Shown: positions 37,722 to 46,065 of the stretch, piece by piece
Position numbering within the stretch: the first letter of the stretch is position 1
Layout of the letters: each line of letters starts with the position of its first letter
Source of the DNA: Nitrospirota bacterium
GTDB lineage: Bacteria > Nitrospirota > UBA9217
Direction of reading: 5' to 3'
Assembly (NCBI GenBank): GCA_023229435.1
Contig: JALNZF010000001.1
Span: 62,001 to 126,000, forward strand
DNA: 64,000 nucleotides
Notes under the pieces: generated by a model
Seen by the model: only the letters and a program-made list of their open reading frames with translations
What the model was told of the DNA's origin: nothing
Database searches by the model: none
Position numbers and translations under genes: made by a program

Positions 37722-38780
37722 ATGGAACAAGCCGCAACGCAGAAGAAGCACACGATCCTTGTCGTTGATGATGACCCGCTCGTGCTCGGATCGATTCTCA
37801 TGCTGCTCAGCGCCCATAACTATAAGGTTCTCAAAGCCGACAATGCCGAGGCAGCGCTTGACAAACTCCGGGAAACGGACGTGGATATTGTGCTGACGGA
37901 CATCAGGATGCCGGGCATGGACGGGATCGAACTTGCCGGAAAAATTCACGAGATTAATCCGGAAATACCCGTTCTGGTCATGACGGCCTATGCCGAGTTT
38001 GATGTAGTGGTGAATGCCGTGAAGAAAGGGATTTTCGATTATATCACCAAACCGATCAATCCTGATTATCTCGTACATGCGGTCGACAGGGCGGGCACGT
38101 TCCGCAATCTCAAGACCCTCGAAAAAAATTATACCCAGGCCCTCGAAGAGGAGGTGAGAAAAAAGACATATGAGTTGATGGATCTGAACGAGGAGATCAT
38201 CCTTCGCCTGACCAGGGTAGCCGAGTACCGGGACACGGACACCGGCCTGCATAATTCGCGGATAGGGGGGTTTGCCGAAGCGATCGCGAAAGCGCTCGAT
38301 CTGTCCGAGGATTTTATCGAAACAATATCACTCGCCAGCGTGCTTCATGACATCGGCAAGGTGGCGATACCGGACAGCATTCTTTTGAAGCCCGGCGCCC
38401 TCACCAAAGAGGAGTTCGATATCATTAAGACCCATACTACTCTCGGGGCGAAGATGCTTACCAACTCGCCTCACGCCATCCTCCAAATGGCCGAGTCCAT
38501 TGCCATGAATCATCATGAACGCTGGGACGGCAAGGGGTATCCGAATGGTCTGAAGGGTGAGGCTGCGCCGATCGAGGGAAGGATCGTGATGCTGGTGGAC
38601 CAGTATGACGCCTTGCGGAGCAAACGGCCCTACAAACCGGCTTTAGATCATGAGAAGACCATGAAAATCATCGTGGAAGGCGACGGAAGGACCATGCCGG
38701 AACATTTCGATCCCGCTGTCCTTGAGGCGTTTAAGAAAACCGCGTCCGTGTTTGAAGAGATATTTGATCGGCAACAATAA
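37722..38780 (+). CDS. Response regulator with HD-GYP phosphodiesterase domain (RpfG-like)
   Basis: A 352-residue protein, ATG after AGGAGGTG. A canonical receiver (VVDDD at 15-18, phospho-acceptor Asp60 in VLTDIRMPGMDG, Lys in YITKPINPDY) is followed by a coiled linker and an HD-GYP domain: RVAEYRDTDTGLHNSRIG, VLHDIGKVAIPD, MNHHERWDGKGYPNGLKGE and DQYDALRSKRPYK. HD-GYP enzymes hydrolyse c-di-GMP. The position next to the broken hybrid kinase suggests they formed one phosphorelay. Confidence 0.92.
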   Translation: MEQAATQKKHTILVVDDDPLVLGSILMLLSAHNYKVLKADNAEAALDKLRETDVDIVLTDIRMPGMDGIELAGKIHEINPEIPVLVMTAYAEFDVVVNAVKKGIFDYITKPINPDYLVHAVDRAGTFRNLKTLEKNYTQALEEEVRKKTYELMDLNEEIILRLTRVAEYRDTDTGLHNSRIGGFAEAIAKALDLSEDFIETISLASVLHDIGKVAIPDSILLKPGALTKEEFDIIKTHTTLGAKMLTNSPHAILQMAESIAMNHHERWDGKGYPNGLKGEAAPIEGRIVMLVDQYDALRSKRPYKPALDHEKTMKIIVEGDGRTMPEHFDPAVLEAFKKTASVFEEIFDRQQ

Positions 38781-38799
38781 CGATGAAGGGATTTTTTTG

Positions 38800-39066
38800 T
38801 GGAGCTGAGGGGGGGGGTAAGTTCGGAGTGGCGAGTTCGGAGTAAACTTCAAAGTCCTTTCCCTCAAACTCCCTTGGTTCGCTCCCCCTCCACCAATAAA
38901 AGGGCTGACCTTTCGGTCAACCCTTTTATTTTATTCTTGGTGGAGCTGAGGGGGAATCTTACACGCTTCGCATGCTCGCTTCACGAAGGGACTGGTCCCC
39001 TCGTGTACTCCCCTAAGGCATGAGGGAAATCCTTTCCCTCAAACTTCCTTTGGTTCGATCCCCCTC
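38800..39066. repeat. Two imperfect tandem units carrying tRNA-Ala 3'-end fragments
   Basis: GTGGAGCTGAGGGGG, identical to the 3' end of the neighbouring tRNA-Ala read on the plus strand, occurs at 38800 and 38941 besides the gene itself at 39115. Each extra copy is followed by CCTTTCCCTCAAAC (38857 and 39032) and TTGGTTCG (38875 and 39051), then a terminator hairpin. At 38877-38896 the plus strand also reads GGTTCGCTCCCCCTCCACCA, a tRNA 3'-end-like sequence with CCA in the opposite direction. The second unit has strong small hairpins (GAGGGAAA-TCC-TTTCCCTC at 39023). CGGAGT repeat words lie inside unit 1 (38819-38845). Confidence 0.6.
38899..38937. terminator. Bidirectional terminator-like hairpin
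   Basis: AAAAGGGCTGACC-TTTC-GGTCAACCCTTTT, a 13-base stem with one mismatch (G-U if read on the minus strand), flanked by A- and T-rich ends. It terminates plus-strand transcription from the HD-GYP gene. Confidence 0.7.
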
Positions 39067-39068
39067 AT

Positions 39069-39102
39069 AAAAATAAAAAAAGCTGGTCAATGATGACCAG
39101 CT
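39069..39102 (-). terminator. Rho-independent terminator of the tRNA-Ala transcript
   Basis: On the minus strand AGCTGGTCA / TGACCAGCT forms a perfect 9-base stem followed by a T-run (the A-run at 39069-39080 on the plus strand). Confidence 0.8.
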
Positions 39103-39112
39103 TTGTTTATTT

Positions 39113-39188
39113 TGGTGGAGCTGAGGGGGATCGAACCCCTGACCCCAAGACTGCCAGCCTTGTGCTCTCCCAGCTGAGCTACAGCCCC
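39113..39188 (-). tRNA. tRNA-Ala (GGC)
   Basis: On the minus strand: acceptor GGGGCTG pairing with CAGCTCC (one G-U), D-arm GCTCAGCTGGGAGAGC, anticodon stem CAAGG/TCTTG with the 7-base loop CTGGCAG giving anticodon GGC, T-arm AGGGG-TTCGATC-CCCCT, and an encoded CCA end. A total of 76 bases, standard for class I tRNA. Reads GCC (and GCU by wobble) alanine codons. Confidence 0.95.
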
Positions 39189-39338
39189 GAACACTACCAT
39201 TACGAGGTGATTAATTTAACATCACGAAGTTATGTTGTCAAGAAAAAACACCGAAGTGCAGAATTACTTTGACCCAAACGAAACAGGAAGAATGTATGAA
39301 AATAAATTAAAAAACATCTATAATATATCAAGAAACCT

Positions 39339-41606
39339 ATGAGCGAACCGCAGAACAAAAAAGAAGACACGCAGCCCTCACCGCCCCAGCGCGTCGAGCA
39401 TGAAGTCCCGCTCGATATGCGGCTCCTTACTGAGGCCGTGATCGAGCTGAATATTTCTCGAAAGAACGTGGGCATCTACCCGCCAGGCCATATTCAGATC
39501 GCCAACAGCATTGAACGTGCCTACCAGCTTCTCCAGAAAATGTTCGAGATCCGAAACGAGATGACCCTCGGAGTGGCCAAGGACACCCTGCTGATCGGCA
39601 AGGATTACCTTGACCAGAAGAACCCTGTCTATCGGGATTTTGCGCTTTCCATGAGCCAGCAGGGGATCGCATCGGTCACCTTTCTCAGCGGTCTGGAAAA
39701 GGACGAACTCGTGCGATTCCACGGGATCCTTACCATCAAGCCGGAAGGTATCAGGGCTTCGGGCGGGATCAACCAGGTCATAGCCGGGGCTGTTATTCCC
39801 CATATCAGGATCCAGTCCATCGATTACAGCAGTTTCCACGTCACCGAAGAACAGGAGATTTTCAAGGCGACTGCCAGGGCCGGGGGAGGCGAAGAGTCAG
39901 GCGGACATCTGTGGCAGGATTTTGTAACGCACCTCTCGGCAGGCACCCTCGCCGGACCGGGGCTGGGGGTGTCGGTGAAGGACGCGGAGCAGATAGACCC
40001 CGCCGAGCTCGCACGGCTTCTCAATGAACGCAAGCTGGATGCAAGCGCCGCCATAGAAAGCTATGACCAGATCATCTCAACCTATGTACGCGGAACAGCT
40101 GAAAAAAAACAGATTACCCAGGAACAATCAAAGACACTTGCGAACATGAATGCTCTTTTAAAGGACCTTCACCCGGAACTCAGGAAACAGTTTCTGTCCG
40201 TTGCGTTCAAAAATATCTCGCCACGAGCAGGATCTCCCGCAGAGGCCGAAGCGGTGATCGGGGGCTTCACCGACGATATGGTTATCGAGATGCTGGGGCA
40301 GGCAAGCGCCGAGGGGAGGGAAATATCGCCGACGCTTGCGGGTCTCGTGGGCAAGCTTGCCCACGCGCATACCGAAGGCTCGAGCGGTTCGCAGCAGGGT
40401 AACAGCAAACAGCCGGCAAAGGGATTTGTTGCTCCCGTTTTCCAGCCCGAACATATGCAAAAACTGTTTGACCGTGAAAAGTATGAAGAGTATGTGACTG
40501 ATGACTATCAATCGATGCTCAAGAAATTATCAGAGACCTCTCAGGCAACGGTTGAACAGTTTTCGCTGACAGAACACTTGCAATCACTGGAGGACGAGAA
40601 TCTGGATTATCAGATCGGCCGGGCGCTTCTCGCTTTTTTAGAAGAAAATATCGATGAAGAGGATTATAAGGAGTTCGCAAAAAAAATAGTTGCCATCATA
40701 CCCCAATTCCTTGAGACCGGCAATTTCGAGATGCTCTGGGATATTTTAGAGACGCTCCGCAGGCATTCAACGGACAAGCCGATACAAGGCATACGGGAGA
40801 TCGCCGCGGAATCGAGGAAGTTCTTTATCGAGCCGGAATTCATCGCCAAGGCGCTGAGCGCATTCGACCGATGGATGCGGGAAAAGGGACAGGCGGCTTC
40901 CGGACTGATTCAGGCCCTCGGGCCGGAGACGATCCCGGGCCTGATGGATATTTTCAGCAATGATGAAACGGTGGGCGGAAGGCGCGTTCTTTTTAACCTG
41001 CTGTGTCTCTTCGGTGAACCGGCCGTGCGCGAAGCTGAGAAGCGACTGCGCGACCCGCGGGCGCACACGGTACGGAATCTGCTCCTTTTAATAGGGCGCG
41101 CGGGCACCGCAGCGTCCATCCCTCAAATAAAACCATTGCTGAGGCACCAGGATCCGATGGTAAGGATCGAAGCGCTCGGCACGCTTCTGAAATTCAAGGA
41201 TCCGGGAGCAATTAGCCTGCTTCGAAGTGCGATCCATGATAAAGATCCGGACTTTGCCTATAAGGCTGTCGTACTGGCGGGACAATATCGAATAGGGGAT
41301 GTTACGGAGGATGTCCTGTCGAAGATCAAACGGGTCATCCTTTTTGAGACGGACTATGTCGAGAATGAGGAGCTCATCAGGGTACTCGGGAATATCGGAG
41401 ACGCACGAGCGGTGCCTGAACTTGAAAAACTTGCCGGCACGACCTGGTCGCTTTATCCTTCCAGTCTCATGCATATGAAGGAAGCTATCTATGCGTCGCT
41501 CGCCCGATATCCGAGGGATACAATAGCAGGCCTTCTCAGGATCGGCGAGAAGCTTAACAATGACACGATCCGCCGAACGTGCAGCCAGCTTAGGGAAAAG
41601 CAGTAG
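39339..41606 (+). CDS. HEAT-repeat protein sharing an N-terminal domain with the next gene
   Basis: A 755-residue soluble protein. Residues 25-135 (LTEAVIELNISRKNVGIYPP ... GIASVTFLSGLEKDELVRF) resemble the N-terminal region of the HD-GYP protein encoded next (LTAAVLNTGLYSAIHPQ ... IERITFAAGLPKEELRAL). The middle is helical; residues about 530-755 are HEAT-like repeats (DPRAHTVRNLLLLIGRAG, DPMVRIEALGTLLKFKDP). Probably a scaffold in a c-di-GMP-related pathway. TATAAT at 39319 lies 14 bases before the ATG with no Shine-Dalgarno site, so the leader is very short. I do not recognise a named family. Confidence 0.8.
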   Translation: MSEPQNKKEDTQPSPPQRVEHEVPLDMRLLTEAVIELNISRKNVGIYPPGHIQIANSIERAYQLLQKMFEIRNEMTLGVAKDTLLIGKDYLDQKNPVYRDFALSMSQQGIASVTFLSGLEKDELVRFHGILTIKPEGIRASGGINQVIAGAVIPHIRIQSIDYSSFHVTEEQEIFKATARAGGGEESGGHLWQDFVTHLSAGTLAGPGLGVSVKDAEQIDPAELARLLNERKLDASAAIESYDQIISTYVRGTAEKKQITQEQSKTLANMNALLKDLHPELRKQFLSVAFKNISPRAGSPAEAEAVIGGFTDDMVIEMLGQASAEGREISPTLAGLVGKLAHAHTEGSSGSQQGNSKQPAKGFVAPVFQPEHMQKLFDREKYEEYVTDDYQSMLKKLSETSQATVEQFSLTEHLQSLEDENLDYQIGRALLAFLEENIDEEDYKEFAKKIVAIIPQFLETGNFEMLWDILETLRRHSTDKPIQGIREIAAESRKFFIEPEFIAKALSAFDRWMREKGQAASGLIQALGPETIPGLMDIFSNDETVGGRRVLFNLLCLFGEPAVREAEKRLRDPRAHTVRNLLLLIGRAGTAASIPQIKPLLRHQDPMVRIEALGTLLKFKDPGAISLLRSAIHDKDPDFAYKAVVLAGQYRIGDVTEDVLSKIKRVILFETDYVENEELIRVLGNIGDARAVPELEKLAGTTWSLYPSSLMHMKEAIYASLARYPRDTIAGLLRIGEKLNNDTIRRTCSQLREKQ

Positions 41607-41659
41607 CATCATGATAAGCAGTGTGTTCCGCATCCATTGAGATTCAAACAGGATGGAAT

Positions 41660-42844
41660 ATGGCAGACAATGACATGCATGAGGGGTTGTCGCGGGTGAT
41701 CTCGCAGCTCACCGCGGCAGTACTGAATACGGGTCTGTATTCAGCGATCCATCCCCAGGTGGCGTTGTACATCGAAAAGGCATACGTTGCGCTTTCGGAA
41801 ATACTGCAGAGCAGGCCGGAAATAACTTTGCTTGTCATCGGGAACGACCTTGTCGCAGAAAACCGGCCGATCGAGGCTTCGGGAGCCGCGTCGTATGTGA
41901 CGAACTTCATCCGGATACTGAAAAAGCAGGCGATCGAACGCATCACCTTTGCCGCGGGACTTCCGAAAGAGGAGCTTCGGGCACTTATTCAGGAGCTCGC
42001 CTCTTCGGATACGCTCTCGATACGGTCTACCTCGTTCATCAAACTGGGCAAGGTGGAACTCAGGATCAAGAAGCTCGACGAACAGCAGTCGTCTGGCGGG
42101 GCGGATGCCGTGCCGAATGCCGGCCTTGTTTCCGCTCCCGATGTCCCTCCGGAGGTTCTTCAAGAGTTGCTTGCCCTGACGAGTGAGGAACTCGATCTCC
42201 TCAAAGATCTTTACCTTCGCGCCAAACTGCACAAAAAGATCGATGTCCGCAGTGTGGACGACATGGTCAAGGGGTTTATCCAGGGTTTTCGGAAGGAGAT
42301 CAACCCCCTGGGTCTTCTCGCATCGCTCAAGTCCGTGAACGAATATACGTTTACCCATGTCACGAACGTATGTATCCTGACCATGAGCCTTGCGGAGAAT
42401 CTGGGTTTCACGGGTGAGCACCTGCATCAGATCGGCGTCGCGTCGCTCTTGCACGATATCGGAAAGATATTCATCCCGGATGAGATCCTGAGCAAGGCCG
42501 GAATGCTCACTCCGGAAGAGCGGAGGACCATTGAGACTCATACGGTCAAGGGCGCGCGCTATCTCATGGGGATCGAGGGAATCCCGAAGTTGGCGGTCCT
42601 CGCGGCATTGGAGCACCACCAGAAGTTCGACGGGAACGGATATCCGTCTATCAAGGGCGGATGGACGCCGAATATTACGAGCCAGTTTATCTCTGTCGCA
42701 GATGTCTTCGATGCGATGAGGAGCCGGCGCTCCTATCAGGAACCAAAACCCTTGGAATTGATCGTATCCGTGCTGATGAAAGGAAAGGGCACCTCTTTTA
42801 ATCCGATGGTTGTTGACCGGTTTCTCAAAATGATAGCGCGGTGA
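41660..42844 (+). CDS. HD-GYP domain protein
   Basis: A 394-residue protein; start at 41660 (MADNDMHEGL) after AGGATGG. The N-terminal domain (10-125) is shared with the upstream HEAT protein. The HD-GYP domain (about 215-390) has SLLHDIGKIFIPDEILSKAG, LEHHQKFDGNGYPSIKGG and DVFDAMRSRRSYQ. HHxxxDGxGYP is intact, so c-di-GMP hydrolysis is plausible. No receiver; input probably comes through the N-terminal domain. Confidence 0.9.
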   Translation: MADNDMHEGLSRVISQLTAAVLNTGLYSAIHPQVALYIEKAYVALSEILQSRPEITLLVIGNDLVAENRPIEASGAASYVTNFIRILKKQAIERITFAAGLPKEELRALIQELASSDTLSIRSTSFIKLGKVELRIKKLDEQQSSGGADAVPNAGLVSAPDVPPEVLQELLALTSEELDLLKDLYLRAKLHKKIDVRSVDDMVKGFIQGFRKEINPLGLLASLKSVNEYTFTHVTNVCILTMSLAENLGFTGEHLHQIGVASLLHDIGKIFIPDEILSKAGMLTPEERRTIETHTVKGARYLMGIEGIPKLAVLAALEHHQKFDGNGYPSIKGGWTPNITSQFISVADVFDAMRSRRSYQEPKPLELIVSVLMKGKGTSFNPMVVDRFLKMIAR

Positions 42845-42845
42845 T

Positions 42846-42881
42846 GGGAGTGCGAAATGCGGAGCGCAGAATGCGGAGTTA
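42846..42881. repeat. GTGCGAAATGCGGAGCGCAG dispersed repeat
   Basis: CGGAGT-type words between the convergent HD-GYP and outer-membrane genes; same family as 25066. Confidence 0.6.
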
Positions 42882-42904
42882 AGACCCCTGCCCCCTGTCT
42901 CTCC

Positions 42905-44308
42905 CTACCAGGAATACACCAGTTCCGCTTCAACCTGATCATTCTGCGCATACCTTCCAAAAATTGACTGCGGCGGTCCATTCAGATCGATCACACTGAT
43001 ACCGGCCTTCCACGAATCCGTGAACACGTACCAGGCATTCACTTTAGCCATGGTAGCCCCGTGCTCCGGGTTGCAAGCGATGCTCACGTTTGTTTCCATC
43101 TTCTGGTTCATCCAGCCCGCCTTGAGGTTTGCCCAGAGGATGGTCTCGGCTCTCCGCTCATAGAACGTATCCAATCGATGGATGATGATCGTCTGCTGGG
43201 CCTGCATGGTCAGGAGCCCGTCCTCGAAGAGCCGGTAGTCCGCGCCGATACCGTAGTCAAGCGCGTCGCTCTTTTGCTCGATTGGATTCAGGGCAATCGC
43301 TCCCGGCGCGGGAATTGCGGGATATCCCCACAGTTCTCGCCGGATATTAAAATAGCGGTTCATGATATATGCGGCCTCGGCCCTGACGCTCCAATCTCCC
43401 GTTACCACTGCCGCATCAAATCCAAGTGATGTGATCTTGTGAAAATCAGGTGTATACCCGGGATCGATCAGCACTGCTCCAGGCAGGGGAACGATCTCGA
43501 TCGAGGTTGTCCTGAACACCGGCTTCGGATCGTAACCATGATAACCATTGAGCGCCCACTCGAGATCTCCGGCACGCCGAGCGCGCAGGCCGATGCCGCT
43601 GTTCGCGATGGTCCGCGGCGGCAGGTCCGGTTCGGCCGGGACGATCTCGCCATTCGGTATCTGTGAAAGCGCCAACGCTTCTGATATGCCCGACCATCGC
43701 TCATTCGGGAGGGGCAGGCGATAGGGAACGAAGACCGGGACCCAGACCGTGTCAAAGGTCCAGTCCCCTGTATTAACGCTCGCAGAGACCGACGGCACGC
43801 CGATCTTCCGGTCTTCGAGCGGTTTTCTCAGGAACTGCGTATAATCCCAGGGGTTCAGCAGGTCATTCGACGGGTACTCGTCAAGCCTGCCCCAGGCAAA
43901 GCGCTGGATACCGGCCCGAATCTCAATGTCCCCAGTTGTGTGGGAAAAATACAATTCTTTGAACTCAAGATAAGGCGTGTTGCTCTGGTAGACTTCATCG
44001 TAGTTCTTGAATAGATTCCTGTCCCGCGCCGGACGCTTCATGGTCCCGTCCCATCCTCCTTCGAGCCAGGAGTGGAACCGCCACGCGGACTGGCGCGTGT
44101 CGAGTTTGATCCGCCCGATCAAGCTCGGTTCTTCCCTCACGCTGTCGCTGGTCAGATTCTTCACGCCTCGCAGATCAAGTTTGCCCGAAATACCGATGGT
44201 ATCATCGGCGAAGGAAAGGGAAAAGGTAAGCAGAATAATGACCAGGGGGGATAGTGATCGAAACCAGATAGCGACTGAGTAGATTGCTTTTATCTGAATG
44301 TCGTTCAT
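42905..44308 (-). CDS. Outer-membrane beta-barrel protein, DUF1302-like
   Basis: A 467-residue protein with a signal peptide (hydrophobic core SLSPLVIILLTFSLSFA) and alternating beta strands; the last residues (AELVYSW) form a beta-signal with an aromatic C-terminus. Segments such as YLEFKELYFSHTTGDIEIRA, GIQRFAWGRLDEYPSNDLLN and TFDTVWVPVFVPYRLPLPNE resemble DUF1302-type barrels often encoded with lipid-transport or lipoprotein-sorting genes. Last gene of the minus-strand cluster from 49619. Substrate unknown. Confidence 0.75.
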   Translation of the reverse strand: MNDIQIKAIYSVAIWFRSLSPLVIILLTFSLSFADDTIGISGKLDLRGVKNLTSDSVREEPSLIGRIKLDTRQSAWRFHSWLEGGWDGTMKRPARDRNLFKNYDEVYQSNTPYLEFKELYFSHTTGDIEIRAGIQRFAWGRLDEYPSNDLLNPWDYTQFLRKPLEDRKIGVPSVSASVNTGDWTFDTVWVPVFVPYRLPLPNERWSGISEALALSQIPNGEIVPAEPDLPPRTIANSGIGLRARRAGDLEWALNGYHGYDPKPVFRTTSIEIVPLPGAVLIDPGYTPDFHKITSLGFDAAVVTGDWSVRAEAAYIMNRYFNIRRELWGYPAIPAPGAIALNPIEQKSDALDYGIGADYRLFEDGLLTMQAQQTIIIHRLDTFYERRAETILWANLKAGWMNQKMETNVSIACNPEHGATMAKVNAWYVFTDSWKAGISVIDLNGPPQSIFGRYAQNDQVEAELVYSW

Positions 44309-44350
44309 AACGTAACGATTTGCTTTTAATGTTTTACCAGCTACGTTTTG

Positions 44351-45022
44351 CTACTGTGCCATCAATCCGGTAAGAAAAAAGTCGGCGCCTATCTGTTTTA
44401 TCCATTGAACAGATGCCTTCTCGCAGCCATTGGGCAGTTCAGTTTTAATTCTCAGAGATTGTTTTTCCATAAGATGAGTATATACTTTTAGGCAAAGTCC
44501 GTTGTTGCTGAAATTCAGGACGGTTCCTTTTTGTAATTTATCGTCACTGCTATAAGTATAAAACACATCGATGTTCGCTGGATAACGCGTGTGCTTTCTC
44601 TTGATCGCTGCGGGTTTTGACAGATCAATTCGTTTTTTGCAGTCATCGAGCCAGGCGAAAAGCCTGCTTAATTGAATCGGTTTGCTGAAGGATGTGCACC
44701 CTAGCCCTTCGATCATCTTCCGTGCCTCATTGTCAAAATCTACGGACGCAACCGCTTTATTTTTTGAGTCAACCGGACATCCTCTCTGGGCCTGCAGACG
44801 AACCATTTCAACTCCGGACATGCCTGGCATTTGATTATCGGCTATAATAATATCAGAGCACGGATTAGTATTAGGACATTTGTCTGCCTGGTCGCTGGAG
44901 ATTGGGCAAATAACCGCCCTATTAAAAACATGTACCTCGTAATTTCTCCGGGACAGAATTGCAGCGAGTAAATTCAGATCAGTCACGTCATCGTCAAAGA
45001 GATTAATCTTCACTTTTCTCAA
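44351..45022 (-). CDS. Response regulator with C-terminal PilZ domain
   Basis: A 223-residue protein with a TTG start after AAGGGGGTG. The receiver has an acidic DDD triplet in NLFDDDVTD, phospho-Asp in IIIADNQMPGMSG, and Lys in SFSKPIQLS. The PilZ domain begins RKHTRYPANIDV (RxxxR motif) and has LNFSNNGLCLKV (the N/D-x-S-x-x-G motif). It is probably a c-di-GMP-responsive regulator. It lies inside the sorting cluster, between the LolA-like and barrel genes. Confidence 0.85.
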   Translation of the reverse strand: MRKVKINLFDDDVTDLNLLAAILSRRNYEVHVFNRAVICPISSDQADKCPNTNPCSDIIIADNQMPGMSGVEMVRLQAQRGCPVDSKNKAVASVDFDNEARKMIEGLGCTSFSKPIQLSRLFAWLDDCKKRIDLSKPAAIKRKHTRYPANIDVFYTYSSDDKLQKGTVLNFSNNGLCLKVYTHLMEKQSLRIKTELPNGCEKASVQWIKQIGADFFLTGLMAQ

Positions 45023-45167
45023 TGCGACACCCCCTTGTAATAATTGGTAGTATCAAGAATACGCATTCTCAGAGTCGCTTACAACTCAGGAGAGGCTGCA
45101 ACTATGGTATGGTACGATAATCTACAGTTATAGAATATCATACTTAGTTGGTATTTAAAAGAGAAAA

Positions 45168-45995
45168 TTACTTCCCTGCTCGCTCCATCGACCTTTGTGA
45201 GAATAGATCGTCCGCAAATTGAGTATGATACTTGATGCTCTCGATCGTAAGCTCTGTCCGGTGGCCTGTTTTCTTATTCTCCATATTCATCTTGAAAGGG
45301 GTCGGGATCCCGTCAATGGTCCTGATATCCGTGAAAAGACCGGTTCGATAAATTACATCGTCCTGGTAGTAATCGATCCTCAGATGGACCCAGAGGTTCT
45401 TTGCCACCCAGGCGATGTACTTTGTGTATTTCCTATGCATATCCGGTGTTACTTCGACAACGTAGCACTGTTTGCCGTCGAGGACCTCTTCTTTCAGTAT
45501 ATTGAAATTGTAGTCATCCATGTTCGGCGGCCCGCCGAAGTCATCGTACGAAAAATCAGACCCGAAGAACGAATCATCCTGAGCGCTTGCGGCAATGCGC
45601 CGCACGCGCCTGTACTCCGGGAAGTAGGCCCAGAGGTCGCGGTCGGAGAACGTATGCGCGTGGATCAGGAACCCGACGTTTTTCAGGTCCGGCGGCGAAT
45701 TGAATACGATGAGGACCTTATATGCCCCGGGGATTGACTTCTTCCCATACTCCGTGAGCGTTCGCGTGCGCTTGCCGCCGCCCTTGTCGAAGAGGACCAT
45801 GGTCACTTCGGTCTTCCTATCGAGTGACCGGGAGCGCTGTTCGTGGACCTTTTCGTACACTTCGCGGCCGCTCATTGCGTTTGCGACTGTAGTTTGCAAT
45901 GTTCCAGAGAGCATGATTGTTGCTAAAAGAAAACGCAGTACCCAACCGGCCCAGTTCGGAGTTGGGAGTTCGGAGTCAGGGGTTGAGTAATCCAT
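45168..45995 (-). CDS. Outer-membrane lipoprotein-sorting protein, LolA-like
   Basis: A 275-residue exported protein. The start at 45995 (MDYSTPDSELPTPNW) lies after GGAG; the alternative at 46073 overlaps the permease gene. Its signal peptide core is VLRFLLATIMLSGTLQTTVA. The mature part is an open beta-sandwich with LDRKTEVTMVLFDKGGGKRT, GAYKVLIVFNSPPDLKNVGF and WAYFPEYRRVRRIAAS, typical of the COG2834 family found with RND or ABC lipid exporters. The n-region of the signal is coded by CGGAGTT repeat DNA (45950-45984). Likely carries a lipid or lipoprotein from the ABC transporter to the barrel protein. Confidence 0.8.
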   Translation of the reverse strand: MDYSTPDSELPTPNWAGWVLRFLLATIMLSGTLQTTVANAMSGREVYEKVHEQRSRSLDRKTEVTMVLFDKGGGKRTRTLTEYGKKSIPGAYKVLIVFNSPPDLKNVGFLIHAHTFSDRDLWAYFPEYRRVRRIAASAQDDSFFGSDFSYDDFGGPPNMDDYNFNILKEEVLDGKQCYVVEVTPDMHRKYTKYIAWVAKNLWVHLRIDYYQDDVIYRTGLFTDIRTIDGIPTPFKMNMENKKTGHRTELTIESIKYHTQFADDLFSQRSMERAGK

Positions 45996-46062
45996 TCCTA
46001 TCTCCGGTTCTTTTGTTTTGCCGCTCCTTACTCCGAACTTCGAACGCTGAATTCCGAACTGA
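45950..46062. repeat. GTTCGGAGTTGGGAGTTCGG dispersed repeat overlapping the LolA-like gene start
   Basis: CGGAGTT words at 45954-45980, and inverted ACTCCGAACTTCGAAC and TTCCGAACTGA words at 46027-46062. The first set encodes the beginning of the LolA-like signal peptide. Confidence 0.6.
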
Positions 46063-46065
46063 CTC

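Noticed and set aside
38800..38960. Additional tRNA genes near tRNA-Ala
   Set aside because: Only the 3' ends are repeated; no D-arm or anticodon arm can be folded.
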